Assembly: GCA_030247915.1 (NCBI GenBank)
Contig: JAPDRQ010000029.1
Span: forward strand, 1-64,000
Source: Neophaeococcomyces mojaviensis
Taxonomy: Eukaryota > Ascomycota > Eurotiomycetes > Chaetothyriales
DNA length: 64,000 nucleotides
Reading direction: 5' to 3'
Shown here: piece by piece, positions 10,701 through 20,961 of the stretch
How positions within the stretch are numbered: the stretch's first letter is position 1
Layout: the number at the start of each line of letters is the position of its first letter
The notes under the pieces: model-generated
The model's input: only the letters and a program-made list of their open reading frames with translations
Told to the model about the DNA's origin: nothing
Database searches by the model: none
Program-made: the position numbers and the translations under genes

Positions 10701-11399
10701 GAAGGCCTCCTTGCCGATAGAGATGGACAGCACGAAGGCCAGGGGAACGATGTAGGTGGACATGTAGCCAATGCGGAGGTAAGGGATGATTTGCGATAGA
10801 GCCACGAGCAGAAAATAGACGTTGAGGAAGAACCTGAACTCATTGTAAAGGGTGAGTGGTAGGAAAGACCACAAAGTGTACTTCGCATTGGAGACGATAT
10901 TGGCCGGATACCTCTTCTTTGGACGTCGTCCCACATCTATTTCACGGGAGTCTTTGTTATTCACCTCAGGCTCCTCCCGACGCATATCAGCGATCTCTTG
11001 TCGCATGAAGTCGGGGAACTGTATACTCTGTCTCATACTTGACCGGCGGGAGGCCGAAGGGATCGATTTATGTGGAACTCGATCTGAACGGCGGACATTC
11101 CATCCTCGGGATTCTTCCTCGAAGTCATCGCCGATGAGCCCTTCCAGGTCGTCGTCGTGGTTTGGCGGCTTGCGTCGAGCCTTGGTTTGCCAGAAGCGCT
11201 GAGACGAGACCTCGCGCAGAGGCTTCAGTGGGATTGACTTTGCTCCAGCGCCAGTCGTCCATGGTGTCGACCGCTTGTTCTCCCTGCCTTGTGTTTGCGA
11301 TTTCGAGGTGGCATAGTCCAACTCGTCTAGGTCCAGGTCATCTTCGGCATCCGAATCGTGTCCGGTGGTTGGTTGGTAATCGTAAGGCATGGGCATCAC
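7743..11399 (-). CDS. NEO1: P4-type ATPase, phospholipid flippase of the Neo1/ATP9 class
   Basis: Single exon, 1218 aa, slightly longer than typical Neo1 (about 1150). The P-type catalytic motif DKTGTLTQNEM sits near residue 565 and carries the phosphorylated Asp. The hinge GDGGNDVSMI lies near residue 955, and an LDGETDWKLR actuator segment is also present. The PISLRVNLDMGK segment in TM4 and the PEDLGRIEYLLSDKTG context are characteristic of Neo1/ATP9 rather than Drs2/Dnf flippases. Two hydrophobic helices flank the actuator, two precede the P domain and about six follow GDGxND, giving ten in all. The N-terminal 140 residues are acidic and disordered. Family members keep aminophospholipids on the cytosolic leaflet of Golgi and endosomal membranes and, unlike most P4-ATPases, work without a Cdc50 subunit. 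It is transcribed divergently from SEC16 across about 600 bp. Confidence 0.96.
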   Translation of the reverse strand: MMPMPYDYQPTTGHDSDAEDDLDLDELDYATSKSQTQGRENKRSTPWTTGAGAKSIPLKPLREVSSQRFWQTKARRKPPNHDDDLEGLIGDDFEEESRGWNVRRSDRVPHKSIPSASRRSSMRQSIQFPDFMRQEIADMRREEPEVNNKDSREIDVGRRPKKRYPANIVSNAKYTLWSFLPLTLYNEFRFFLNVYFLLVALSQIIPYLRIGYMSTYIVPLAFVLSISIGKEAFDDIARRRRDAEANSELYTVLQFDQDATTRPRQTGAREVQKKSRDLKVGDVLKLEKNQRVPADVIIIKSTQAEAIVEAVSHQSGADDGTAAETFIRTDQLDGETDWKLRIPCPLSQTLEITDLRRLRIIASAPDHKVNEFIGTAELAPTTTIYDPHVAKVEDDDLQDSGVVNQNNQDVPGASSVPLGIDNTAWANTVLASNTTTLAAIIYTGNQTRSALSTSPSRSKTGLLEMEINTLTKILCVMTLSLSIILVALEGFEPSNQKPWYVATMIYLILFSTIIPISLRVNLDMGKTVYAYFIEHDQGIPDTVVRTSTIPEDLGRIEYLLSDKTGTLTQNEMSLKKIHVGTVSYAGEAMEEVSTCIDQVFAQHDQRPVGLVQGPTGRSRREIGTRVRDLIVALALCHNVTPSTEEINGEQITSYQASSPDEIAIVEFTESVGLRLQRRTREEIILQSTTTNKVVLTANILDIFPFTSDSKRMGIIVRLRSTLPEYLVSDDLLFFQKGADTVMSSIVATNDWLNEETANMAREGLRTLVVGRKKLSQQQYDAFAVVYHEASLSLRDRDAGMASVVKAHLEHELELLGVTGVEDRLQKDVKPSLELLRNAGVKIWMLTGDKVETARCVAISARLVGRGQHIATIAKMATKAQAQDALDTIRNRPDSCMLIDGESLSIMLSHLRQQFISVAVTLPAVIACRCSPTQKAEVANLIRKHTKKRVCCIGDGGNDVSMIQAADVGIGIVGKEGRQASLAADFSVTQFCHLTKLLVWHGRNSYKRSAKLAQFIIHRGLIISVCQTMYNIAGHFDPKGLFKDWLLVGYATVYTMAPVFSLVLDRDVDEKLANLYPELYKELKTGQSLSYKTFFTWVLVSIYQGIVIQGLSQLLVGAVDGPRMLSVSFTVLVFNELIMVAVSVTTWHPIMIVSIVGTAALYAASVPFLGDYFDLAYVASLSWVWRVAAVAAISLVPVWSGKLIGRTWKPPNYRKVQGI

Positions 11400-12000
11400 C
11401 TCTTTCCATCATTACAGTCTCAACATAAGCGTTTGCTAGATTGCGATGCCGCCGTCTCCGATCTTTGCCAGTCGTGCTGGACAATAAGTGACCGGTTATG
11501 CTCTTGGGAAATGGAAAGGGATGCGGCGAAGCGTCAGACCTCTCGTTGAAATTGTAGGGGGTCGTGTGCTGTGAGTTGAAAAGTATTGCCTGATATCGAC
11601 GACTACCAGGGCGCAGGCATGCAAACACAAGGCTTGGGGGCTAATTTTGAGTTGGTAGCGTGGCGGCAGGGGTGGGGCTCAGCTGGTTAGCGGCCTCCTT
11701 CTCCCTAACCAAAGGCAAACTGCGCTCGTGGAGCCTTCCCCGTGTCCAAGGTCAATGGGTCAATAGGGACAAGTTTCGCAGCTGGGCAGTCAGTCAATTC
11801 GCAAACCATCTGGCAACTCTGGTCTCTCTCTTTCATCACAAGCCTGGAAGGCTGCGACATGTACCAACATTGCTTTTGACGACAGTTCGCTTCTACTTTG
11901 AGTTGTACATGTGAGCAAATCGCGCCACGTCATATAACCATCAGTGCAGGATGCACGACTAACCCGTGAACAGTATTACAAACATTCGAAAGCCATTATC
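11400..12000. promoter_or_regulatory. Divergent promoter region between NEO1 and SEC16
   Basis: About 600 bp shared by two outward-facing secretory-pathway genes. A pyrimidine-rich stretch lies near 11820-11840 and candidate acceptor-like TGCAG and AACAG sites lie at 11940-11975, so a 5' UTR intron upstream of SEC16 is possible. No specific binding site can be named. Confidence 0.5.
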
Positions 12001-15000
12001 ATGGATTTCGCTAATTACTCACATGACGGCGAGCATAGCTCCTTGACCGAGCAAAAAGAGAGCCACGGGCAATATACAATACCTGCGGACCGTGATGCCG
12101 ATACGGGTGCAGTTGCTCAACAATCAGGAGTACCAGACCTGGATCCTATTCACCACTCGCCGCAGCAGGCGTCGCATACTTTCGCTGATGGAGAGCCGGA
12201 CGAGGCAGATGAGGCAGACGATCGTCATCGTGTAGATCCGGCCTGGGGCATAAAAAGGATTGATTCTGCCCATATATTGGACGCCGTACGCCGAACGTCG
12301 TCCTTTCCCACGCCACCCCCCGATCTACCTACTGCCTTCACAACCCATGGGACGTCAGAGCAACCACAAGCTGAATCCGCAATCGAAGTTCCTGCGCAGG
12401 AGGCTCATATTGACGAGCAGGAACCATTGACCAGTGCCCATGAGATGAGCGAGCCCAGCCAGCAAGATGCTGAGCGCGACCACGAGTTTCCTACTACCCA
12501 TGAAGAAATGCGCTATGAAGAAGGCGTTCCTCTCATCAGTGCGCCGACAGAAATCAGTCCTGTAACACAAGACGCGTCTACGATTGTGTCAGCGTTTGAA
12601 AGCATAAGTACCGATGAGGCCAGCGACTTCTTTACCAAGGTTGAGGATGCATCACAATTAGCGGTGAATCCGGTGCCAGTGCTGGAGCGGAAAGGCACCA
12701 CCGACGTGCTAAACGGCTTGGGATTGCCCCGAGATGTGCCTGACTCGCCGCCTCTGTCAGCGGTGGCTTCTGGACTTGTTCCAGCAGCAGAGAAGCCAAA
12801 GGAGACGGACCTGGCCGCCGCGTTTGCCGAGACATTAGGTGATGAAGACGACCCCTGGAAAGCTGCTATGGGAGAGGATGACGAATTTCTAGTTGAAGAT
12901 GCTGATGATCTCTTGCCTGACTCCGATGAGGATGCTGAGCCTTCCACACTTCCGACCAGTGTTCAACCACCGCAAAGTCATCTTAACCAGCCGCTCCAAC
13001 GACATAATTCCAATGTTTACGCACCACATCAGCCGACAACGGCCGAGCTCACTCAGTTCGGAGCCACAACACACAACAGTATTGGCCTCTCGAGACAGAT
13101 GGCCCCGGCCTCGTCAGCATTTCAGCCCCGCCCACAACCGCCCAACATTAATAACCGTGCCGAGAGCTTCGTTGACCAATCGAAAGGAGGTTACAAATCG
13201 CCTTACGATCTTCCCATGGACCTTGCGCCGAAAGTCAAGGCCCACGCTCATCGTACGCTACCTTCAGTAGCTAGTGTTCCACCACCTCCACGAACCAGCA
13301 GCATGAACGCTGAGAAGGTACTACAATCGCCTTTCACCCCTACTGCTCCTGTCTTCAACCAATCAGCCACGTCTTCTCCATTACCCCTACCGGCCGCTGC
13401 ACCAATCGATCGTTCGGGCAGTGTGCCGGTCAAGCCAGCTCCAACATCCAACAAACGTGCTTCAGGATTTTTCGAAGAGCTTCCCATTACCGTCAGGGCA
13501 AGGCCATCCCCGGCGCCCGCTCGTGCTCCTGCACAAACACCTCAGGGCCCAACACGTCAGCCAGTAGTGCCGAGTGCGCCTCTTGTTGCCAGTCCACCTC
13601 AAGTGCAGCACCAGTTGCCTCCACAGCAGCAGCAGGATCCTTACGCTCCTTATCAGCTCCATGCCCCCGAAAAATTGGATCCATACGCAAGCTCTGCCTT
13701 GCTGCCCACCCAACCTCCCTCTGTGCCTGCAGTATCATCAAGATACTCTCCAGCTCCTCCCTCGATCCAGAATGGAATTAGACCTTCGCCCTCTCCTCGA
13801 TACTCCCCCGCTCCTCCGCTACAGCCCAGCACGAGCCACAATCGATATGTCTCACAGCCTGTATCTGCTGTGGCAAACTTGCCCTTCCAGCCGAGGACAT
13901 CCAGTCCTTTGGCTCGGCAGAGGAGATCTGTAGATGAAGCCGCTGAAAACGCACAAGCCCCTAGACCTTCTCTACAACACTCAGCTTCGGCATCGCTGCC
14001 TCATGCGTCATCGTTTCAGCCGGCTACGGCTCAAACCTTGTCACCACCTCGAACCATTGAGCCTGTCAAGCAACCTGAAATTGTACCACCACGTCGATCG
14101 CAGACACAGTCCCCAAGTAGACAGATACCCAGACCTGGGATCCTTCCACGCATTGCGCCCCCACTGAACAGGCCCGCATCAGCTTTTGGACAGCTATCAC
14201 CCGTCAGAATAGCTCCTCCTACAAGTCTGCTCTCTCCTCCCAGGCTAGTCCCTCAAGCTCGAATAGTCGAGGAAGTCGATTACATCATCCCCACTGATGA
14301 GGCCCAGAATGATCCGCTCGAAAGATGGAAAGGAACACCAATATTCCGCTTCGGATTTGGTGGAACTGTAGTCACTACCTTCCCACGGCGTACTCCTCGG
14401 TTCAGCTCCGCTGCAACGCGGCCACAGATCAAAGCTAGTCCTGGCGAAGTCAACATCAGGAAGTTGGAAAACATTGTTGGGCTTCAAGACAGTACAGCCA
14501 AATTTCCAGGCCCTTTGCGTGGTAAGTCGAAGAAGAAGGATGTCATGACATGGCTCTCAATGTGTATCACGGCCCTAGAGGCGACAGCCATGACCCAGCC
14601 GAGCAAGCAGCTGGAAGAAAAGATTCTTCTCTGGAAGATTGTCAAGGTTCTTGTTGAGCAAGATGGTAGCCTTGAGAACCCCCAAGCTGTGCAGGCTGTT
14701 AGCGAGATATTGATGCCTGAAGTTCATGGACAAGAAGAGTCTACATCACCGCAGTACTTGACTGGTGACAACCTGACCGGCATCTATCGCCCTGCAGCTG
14801 CAGTTGCAAGGACTGAAACAGTAGATCCTGCTGCACTTGAGACCTTGCGAAGAATGCTACTGAAAGGGAAGCGAGATGATGCGGTCTGGCAGGCTGTTGA
14901 CAGCAGATTATGGGCTCATGCTCTACTGCTTTCGTCCACTCTTGATCGGAAGGTCTGGAAGCAGGTTGTTCAAGAGTTCGTCAAGCAGGAAGTCAAGACT

Positions 15001-17349
15001 ATTGGCTCGAATGCAGAGTCTCTGTGCGCGCTGTACGAGATTTTGGGCGGCAATTTGGAGGAGAGTGTTGATCAGCTCGTGCCGCCTTCGGCGCGAGCCG
15101 GTTTGCAGATGGTCAGCAAAGTAGAGCCTTCGGGACCAACTCGAAATGCGTTGGAAGGCCTTGACCGATGGAAGGAGACCCTCTGTTTGGTTCTCAATAA
15201 TCGAAGTGTAGAGGACCAGAAGGCTCTGATGACTCTGGCACGCCTGCTTTCCGACTATGGTCGTGTCGAAGCGTCACAGATTTGCTATTTGTTCGCTCGT
15301 ACAGCTCTACCAACTTTGTTTAGTGGTCTGGACGACCCGAACGCTAGCATTGTGCTTCTTGGGGCTGATCACCGAAATCAGCCGCTTAACTTCAGCCGCG
15401 ATACTGATTCGATCTTACTCACTGAAGTGTATGAGTTTGCCATGTCAACCTTAGCACCTGGCACGTCGGGTGTTCAGATGCCGCATCTTGCTGTCTACAA
15501 ATTGCAACGAGCGAATGAGTTGATGGAGACTGGCATGAAGGTTGAGGCTCAAGCATATTGCGATGCAATTGCCGCCGGCCTCAAATCGAACACAAAGCAC
15601 TCGCTCTACTATCACCCTCTACTACTTGGCGAAGTCGAAGATCTGTCAAATCGGTTGAAACAGGTACCGATCCAAAGCCAATCATGGATGACCAAGCCTA
15701 GCATTGAGAAAGTGTCAGGCTCTCTCTTCAACAAGTTCAGTCAGTTCGTTACTGGTGACGATAGTGATGCAGAATCGAAAGGCTCTGCACGCGATGCAGC
15801 TGAGGCGGCACCGTTTGCAAATGTCTCCGGTTCTCCAACCCTGAGCCGGAACGCATCCCAGACCGACCTATATGGCTCATACCCGACAATGACTCCGGCG
15901 GTAGCACAGACCACTGCTGGCTCAAGATACGCACCAAATGGCATCAGCTCGACCAGATCATCCTCCGAACTCACGAGGGGACGACCATCCTTCGAGTCTC
16001 AACGATCGCCCCCTTCCACCTCACACTCCAATGAGCCAAGATCGCTATACGCGCCTGCAGTGCAGCCTCATAACCAATACTCACCACTAGGCATGTCGCC
16101 ACCTGTTCATGCCTACCAACCAATTGCCGAACCACTCATGCCACATGTAGCTGAAGAGCCAACGCCTGCTTATCCCGCAGCCACTTATGTTCCAAAGAAA
16201 CCATCATACGCGCCCGAGATGTCAAGCTACAACCCAGAAGCCTCATCGACGGAGACAAACGGTCTAGCAAACCACACACAACCCGCCTTCGGTGGCTACA
16301 CACCTGTAGACGAATCTTCTCACCACAAATCTACCGAGCCACCAAGTAACAACCCTCCGACATCGACCTTCGAGCCCTTCCAAGCAACATACTCGGGCTA
16401 CCAACCCCCTGAAGAGACAGGCTATGTCCCTTACCAACCTGAACCCGACTCCGATGCGGAAGACTCTAAACCTAAACCCAAGAAGTCCTTCATGGATGAT
16501 GACGATGATGACTTTCCCCGCATGTCCAATCCTAAAATCACAAATTCAGCTTCAACCGCACCGCCCACCTCGTCAAACCCTGAAGCGGTGCAGCGAAAAG
16601 CAAACGATGAAGCCGCCGATGCCGCCTTCCGCGCCGCAGCTGAAGAGGATGAGAGACGCGCAAAAGAGGCTGCCAGCAATAAGAAAGGCAGTGGGTCATG
16701 GCTTGGTGGATGGTTCAGCGGGTCCAAGAAACCCGAGTCTCTGGATGCTGGATCTGGGCAGCGATCTACTAGCGCGGGACCGAAAGTGCATCGGGTTCAT
16801 TTGGGAGAGAGTAAAATGAAGTTGTATTATGATAAGGAGAAGGGCAAGTGGATAAATCCGGATAACCCAGCGGCGAGTGAGAAGAAGGTTGTCGCGCCGC
16901 CGCCGAGGAGCGGGGCTGGGACGCCAGGGAATGCAGGTGGTGGACCGCCGAGGGGAGTAGGGGCGCCACCAAGGAGTGTGAGTACGCCACAGAACATAAC
17001 CAGTCCGGCGCTAGGTGGACCGCCAAGCAGGACAGGAACGCCAGCGAGCAATGCTGCTGACGCAGGGAGCGAAGGGACAGGTTCGAGGCCAGGGTCAAGC
17101 GACGCAGGGCCGGGAAGTGGTATGGGTATTGCATCTATGTTGCCGCCATCCACGACGCAGAGTTTGGGTCTTGGTTTGCCAACGCCACCAGGGAGTTCCG
17201 GTGGGCCGCCGCCAAGTCGGCCGGCCAGTGCGTTGAGTAATGCGGGTGGACTGGATGATTTACTTGGGCCAGCATCGGGGCCGAGGAAGGTCAGCGGACG
17301 GACAGCGAAGGGGAAAAAGGGGCGGTATATTGATGTTATGGCGAAGTAG
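12001..17349 (+). CDS. SEC16: COPII coat assembly protein Sec16
   Basis: Large single-exon gene. From the ATG at 12001 the protein is 1782 aa; an in-frame ATG at 11944 would add 19 residues. I prefer 12001 because the upstream 57 bp hold acceptor-like AG sites and weak codons. The N-terminal ~750 residues are acidic and then Pro/Ser/Gln-rich and disordered. The central conserved domain starts near residue 770 (RKLENIVGLQDS..., DVMTWLSMCITALE) and runs to about 1230. It is helical and mediates Sec13/ACE1-type coat interaction and ER-exit-site localisation. A second low-complexity stretch follows. It ends in the conserved C-terminal segment with GSWLGGWFSGSKK and HRVHLGESKMKLYYDKEKGKW, the Sec23-contact region of the family. 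Sec16 scaffolds COPII vesicle formation at ER exit sites. Length and architecture match other Pezizomycotina. Confidence 0.95.
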   Translation: MDFANYSHDGEHSSLTEQKESHGQYTIPADRDADTGAVAQQSGVPDLDPIHHSPQQASHTFADGEPDEADEADDRHRVDPAWGIKRIDSAHILDAVRRTSSFPTPPPDLPTAFTTHGTSEQPQAESAIEVPAQEAHIDEQEPLTSAHEMSEPSQQDAERDHEFPTTHEEMRYEEGVPLISAPTEISPVTQDASTIVSAFESISTDEASDFFTKVEDASQLAVNPVPVLERKGTTDVLNGLGLPRDVPDSPPLSAVASGLVPAAEKPKETDLAAAFAETLGDEDDPWKAAMGEDDEFLVEDADDLLPDSDEDAEPSTLPTSVQPPQSHLNQPLQRHNSNVYAPHQPTTAELTQFGATTHNSIGLSRQMAPASSAFQPRPQPPNINNRAESFVDQSKGGYKSPYDLPMDLAPKVKAHAHRTLPSVASVPPPPRTSSMNAEKVLQSPFTPTAPVFNQSATSSPLPLPAAAPIDRSGSVPVKPAPTSNKRASGFFEELPITVRARPSPAPARAPAQTPQGPTRQPVVPSAPLVASPPQVQHQLPPQQQQDPYAPYQLHAPEKLDPYASSALLPTQPPSVPAVSSRYSPAPPSIQNGIRPSPSPRYSPAPPLQPSTSHNRYVSQPVSAVANLPFQPRTSSPLARQRRSVDEAAENAQAPRPSLQHSASASLPHASSFQPATAQTLSPPRTIEPVKQPEIVPPRRSQTQSPSRQIPRPGILPRIAPPLNRPASAFGQLSPVRIAPPTSLLSPPRLVPQARIVEEVDYIIPTDEAQNDPLERWKGTPIFRFGFGGTVVTTFPRRTPRFSSAATRPQIKASPGEVNIRKLENIVGLQDSTAKFPGPLRGKSKKKDVMTWLSMCITALEATAMTQPSKQLEEKILLWKIVKVLVEQDGSLENPQAVQAVSEILMPEVHGQEESTSPQYLTGDNLTGIYRPAAAVARTETVDPAALETLRRMLLKGKRDDAVWQAVDSRLWAHALLLSSTLDRKVWKQVVQEFVKQEVKTIGSNAESLCALYEILGGNLEESVDQLVPPSARAGLQMVSKVEPSGPTRNALEGLDRWKETLCLVLNNRSVEDQKALMTLARLLSDYGRVEASQICYLFARTALPTLFSGLDDPNASIVLLGADHRNQPLNFSRDTDSILLTEVYEFAMSTLAPGTSGVQMPHLAVYKLQRANELMETGMKVEAQAYCDAIAAGLKSNTKHSLYYHPLLLGEVEDLSNRLKQVPIQSQSWMTKPSIEKVSGSLFNKFSQFVTGDDSDAESKGSARDAAEAAPFANVSGSPTLSRNASQTDLYGSYPTMTPAVAQTTAGSRYAPNGISSTRSSSELTRGRPSFESQRSPPSTSHSNEPRSLYAPAVQPHNQYSPLGMSPPVHAYQPIAEPLMPHVAEEPTPAYPAATYVPKKPSYAPEMSSYNPEASSTETNGLANHTQPAFGGYTPVDESSHHKSTEPPSNNPPTSTFEPFQATYSGYQPPEETGYVPYQPEPDSDAEDSKPKPKKSFMDDDDDDFPRMSNPKITNSASTAPPTSSNPEAVQRKANDEAADAAFRAAAEEDERRAKEAASNKKGSGSWLGGWFSGSKKPESLDAGSGQRSTSAGPKVHRVHLGESKMKLYYDKEKGKWINPDNPAASEKKVVAPPPRSGAGTPGNAGGGPPRGVGAPPRSVSTPQNITSPALGGPPSRTGTPASNAADAGSEGTGSRPGSSDAGPGSGMGIASMLPPSTTQSLGLGLPTPPGSSGGPPPSRPASALSNAGGLDDLLGPASGPRKVSGRTAKGKKGRYIDVMAK

Positions 17350-17637
17350 AGGGAAGGACGTGTGCCTTGTGTACAAAAAGTGTAAAGTTGGAGTTGAAGG
17401 CAGCATGGAAATGATCGAAATGTGCTGGGTCACATAATGCATTTGATTTGGCATTGCAGCGGAACAAGCATGACAGATTGTGCTTGCCGACTGCGAAAGA
17501 GTAATGTATAGGTGTGGTAGAATCTACACGACTTAATGCCTTCTGAAACATGGTTCAGCTAGAAAATTTACAGAGGAACAGCCACGCTGCTTGCAACCTC
17601 TTACCGCCTGATTTGCTGCCAGTCTTGGTCTGTCGTC

Positions 17638-18902
17638 TCAATCACTACTGGTAAGATCAACGAGGACGGAAGGCTTCTTTGGCGAAGGTGCCATGACTTG
17701 CAAATCGTCGTCGTCGTCGTCGTCGTCTCGCTTCCGCTTCACGCCAACAGTTTCTTCTGTTTCTGATTCTGATCGGTCGGTCAACGCAATAGCTTCATCG
17801 TCATCTTCGGTCAAGTCATCGTAGATCAATGTCGTGTTGCTTTCGCTAGATCTCATCTTCTGCTGCTCTAGCTCGCGCTGAGCTTTGTAAGTCTTTGACC
17901 GGTATTAGATATGGGAAGTGTGACTTACTCGTAATCTCAGAATTTCTAAGTTCATCTTCCTCTTGGCTTCCTTCTCTGTGCGTAGCATCTCTTCGGTTCT
18001 TTCGAGCATGAGAGCATGGTTAGGTGGTGGTGAAGGTGTTCGAGGAATGCAGCCGATGTGTTGAAGGATTTCTGTGGTCTGTTAGCTTGTACTCAGGAGC
18101 AGACACTGGAACGAGTTGCCCACCTCGATTGCGATATCTGAATTCGATTGTCGTAACCTTGCCGGCCTCGCCGTCCATTGGGACAAAGGAGTGATACTCA
18201 ACATCCGGAGGTGTTGTAATGGTGTTGGACGGGTCGTATCTAGCTAGTTAGAAGCCAGCCGTATTTGATGCTTGATGCACGTACTTGACATTGTTCTTGA
18301 TATGTCTTCCCTTCAGCATCTTCTCCGGAACCTCGTCGAGGACCTCTACCATCTTTCCGTCGTACGTGTATGGTACTGCTCTGAGGATTTGCTTTGCTCT
18401 AAACACTGTGACCTGAATGCGACCCAATTTGCCCAGCCGACGACTTGTCAGCGAATCCTTTGGCACATTTTCCTCCGCTGTATTCTGGTCAGAGCTTTCC
18501 TTGGTCATTCGGAGTTAGATACTCACTTATTCCAAGCGCGCCAAAAGTAAAGTAACACGATCTCCATATTCCTTGGTCGTCCTTGAATTTGCACGACTTG
18601 ATATCCTGGCATAACTTCTCCGCCAAAACCCCTCGTCGATGGTTCAAGTTCATGCAAGCTTGAGTCATGTACTGATATATTTGGCTGTCATCGACTTGGA
18701 CTTTGCAGTAGAGGTAAGGTGCCGAGTGAAGTTTGAGACCTGGCAACCATTTGATATGGATGCCAAAACGTTGTCCAGCAACACTTTCTACGAAGTAGAC
18801 ACTGGCGCCATCCTCACCATCCTCGTTCGTTGGGTCGGCATACTCTTGGAGTGGTTGCCCGTTGGCCACAATACGGACGTCAATGTAATCGACTTGAGGC
18901 AT
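17638..18902 (-). CDS. DUF7918-domain protein with acidic tail, five exons
   Basis: Model: exons 18902-18527, 18477-18285, 18239-18124, 18071-17929 and 17892-17638; all four introns (42-53 bp) have GT...AG ends and join in frame to give 360 aa. The N-terminal ~220 residues match the fungal DUF7918 family: MPQVDYIDVRIVANGQPLQEY at the start, the VESVAGQRFGIHIKWLPGLKLHSAPYL block, and a later FTVFR-like strand (RIQVTVFRAKQ). The function of this family is unknown to me. Residues ~255-300 form a Lys/Arg/Glu-rich helix (ERTEEMLRTEKEAKRKM), probably a coiled coil. The tail carries two acidic patches, a KRKRDDDDDDDD run and a final LVDLTSSD motif that resembles a SUMO-interacting motif. A nuclear location is plausible. 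It is convergent with SEC16 (288 bp apart). Confidence 0.82.
17704..17727. repeat. (GTC)n trinucleotide tract coding poly-Asp
   Basis: Seven or eight tandem CGT/GTC units at this position encode the run of eight Asp residues in the tail of the DUF7918 protein. Pure-codon runs are likely to vary in length between strains. Confidence 0.85.
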
Positions 18903-19264
18903 TGTACGTGTCGGAACTGGCGGACAGCGGTGGCAAGATGAGGGTAGAGTTGTGATGTAGCAATGAAGAAGGGTCGGAAAGGCACACAGGCGAAGACCAG
19001 TGAAAACTTGAGGCTTTCAAAGACTTTCAGCTGCATCGTGCCAACGCGTCGCGGTTCTCAGTGATTTCAGGACGCCTCCCGTCACAGTTTTCACCAAGAA
19101 TGTCTTCACAAATGTCTAACGTCACCAGCCTCCTGCTGCCAGAAATCTAGGATCAGTTCACTATCACGTGTCGCCCGTGTCAGACCATATCCGATGTACA
19201 ACAATCCACCGCTGCCTCGCTCAAACGCTGAAACTGCTTATGTAATACTGCTCCCTTATCAGCA
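18903..19264. promoter_or_regulatory. Promoter of the DUF7918 gene and 3' flank of hus1
   Basis: 362 bp between two minus-strand genes. It contains a CACGTG hexamer at 19165-19170. Promoter role is inferred from position. Confidence 0.4.
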
Positions 19265-20416
19265 TTATCCAACACGGGTTGCTATCGAACCTACTGTCAG
19301 GCAAGACTCTTCATCATCGTCTGGACCCCCAATCCAGCAATACATCACTAGGGCTGTCTCATCGACTAATGCTCCGACAACTCTTGAGCTTACACGTCCT
19401 ACACTCAATACTTTCGACCAGTCTTTTGCATCGATTCTAACCCTGGCCCAGCCGGCTTCATTCTCCCCATTCGGCCCACCGAGCTCTTTCATTCTTGTGC
19501 TAGGATGATCTCTTACACCTTGTGATCCACCTTCAACTTGTGTTGGATCTAACTCTGGGTTAAGTAGATTGTTCCAATGACTCATGATAGATAGAGCATC
19601 TGTCTTGATAGCCAGCTTGAGCGAACCGTGCATGTTGGCGCTCATCTCAAGTCGGGGCGCATTCTTCGACGACGACGAAGCAGACGTGGCTATTGCTAGT
19701 TTCGTGAATTTGTCAGAAATACTTTTGAGCTGGGAAAGGTTTGGCATGTAGATGTGAACATCAGGCTCCCGCAAGCGTGGTTCGTGTAGCCCTCCAACTT
19801 GTTGCGGGTGCAGCACTTTCACCGGAACATCTTGTGTTATTACGGTCTGCCTTTCTCTAGTGTCAGTCCATCCGGCGCCGCCGAAAGAAGGATCATTTAG
19901 GTCGACGTCGAGGTCAAAGTCTCCATATTCATCAGAAATCCGCTCCGCCGTGACAACACTATTGTTCGTGACAGAGGTGCTAGTATGGATTGTCAGGGCT
20001 AGAATAGGCACATTATCCTTTTTAGTTAACCTGATCCACACATCTGTTGCATTGGTGGCTGTCTTTAATGCTCGAGACAATGCCTGAATGGGTAATTCGA
20101 GGTTGATAGTGTTATTTTCGGAAGCAGACTGGCAAAGGTACTTGTCGAAGATGGCCTCGATTTGCAACTTGGACCAGCATTGAGAGCCCTTGTCAGGGAT
20201 CACCGTAAACTGAACATCTTGGTCTGTCAAGCGGCACCTGACTCGCCTCAGCGGAAGTCATAATCGATCAGCATGACCTACCATGCAATAGTGTTTAACG
20301 ACGACAGCGAAGCACAAACTTCTAGAGCCCGCTCAGCATCAACACTACGCTGTTCTGCTGAGATTTCACATACTTTCTAGCACACTCACGGCTTTGATCC
20401 TGCTTTTGAAGCGCAT
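19265..20416 (-). CDS. hus1: DNA-damage checkpoint clamp subunit Hus1, three exons
   Basis: Model: exons 20416-20390 (only nine codons), 20331-20282 and 20237-19265, giving 349 aa. The short exons recover the expected family N terminus: MRFKSRIKA, then ALEVCASLSSLNTIAW, then CRLTDQDVQFTVIPD. Downstream hallmarks are the DVHIYMPNLSQLKSISDKF segment and the HWNNLLNPELDP block. Near the C terminus comes WARVRIDAKDWSKVLSVGRVSSRVVGALVDETALVMYCW, the last strands of the PCNA-like fold. Hus1 forms the Rad9-Rad1-Hus1 sliding clamp that activates the ATR/Mec1 checkpoint on damaged DNA in the nucleus. The acceptor of exon 2 could be 18 bp further upstream (after AACAG) and stay in frame; I chose the one giving the usual length. 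The extreme C terminus (after about residue 335) diverges from the family. Confidence 0.88.
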
Positions 20417-20961
20417 TGTCTGCAGAGGTAAAGGGAATGGACGGAATTTGGAACAGATGAGGCTAGAGCAGCCAGTACCAGGACTTCTACGCGTGTCGCA
20501 TCGCGTTAGGCACGTGCGATGGCGTCAACAGCCATGATCGAAAACTGCCCTTTCTGGGATCCACCGGTTCAAATATCCCATGTCCTGGCATGATCCCTGT
20601 CATGCATGAACTGTGAAGCGCCCGCAAAGTGCTTGCCTACCCAGTCCTTTTTCAAGAAAGTCAGCTGCGAACACATTAGGAACAACATCTCACATTTGAG
20701 AATTGATTTGGTCCAGTCCTGCACACTGTCAAATTAGAAAATCAGGAGTACCGAGACTTTGGGGAGTTTTGTTTCGGGGACACAACACAGCAGGAAACTT
20801 TGTATGAGACAAGTGGACGCAGGTTCAAGCCATCTGCGACGGTGATTCTGACTGCGTCTGCTTCCCCCAACCTGGCATTTCTCTGCATTCATCACAGGGA
20901 CATCCACTGCATATTGCATGAACGAGCTGCCAACGTCTGCCATGTCGTGAAAGCAACCAAC
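20417..20961. promoter_or_regulatory. Divergent promoter between hus1 and the Kar9-like gene
   Basis: About 545 bp between outward-facing starts. A CACGTG hexamer lies at 20511-20516. The region also carries an in-frame upstream ATG of the Kar9-like gene at 20800. Confidence 0.45.
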
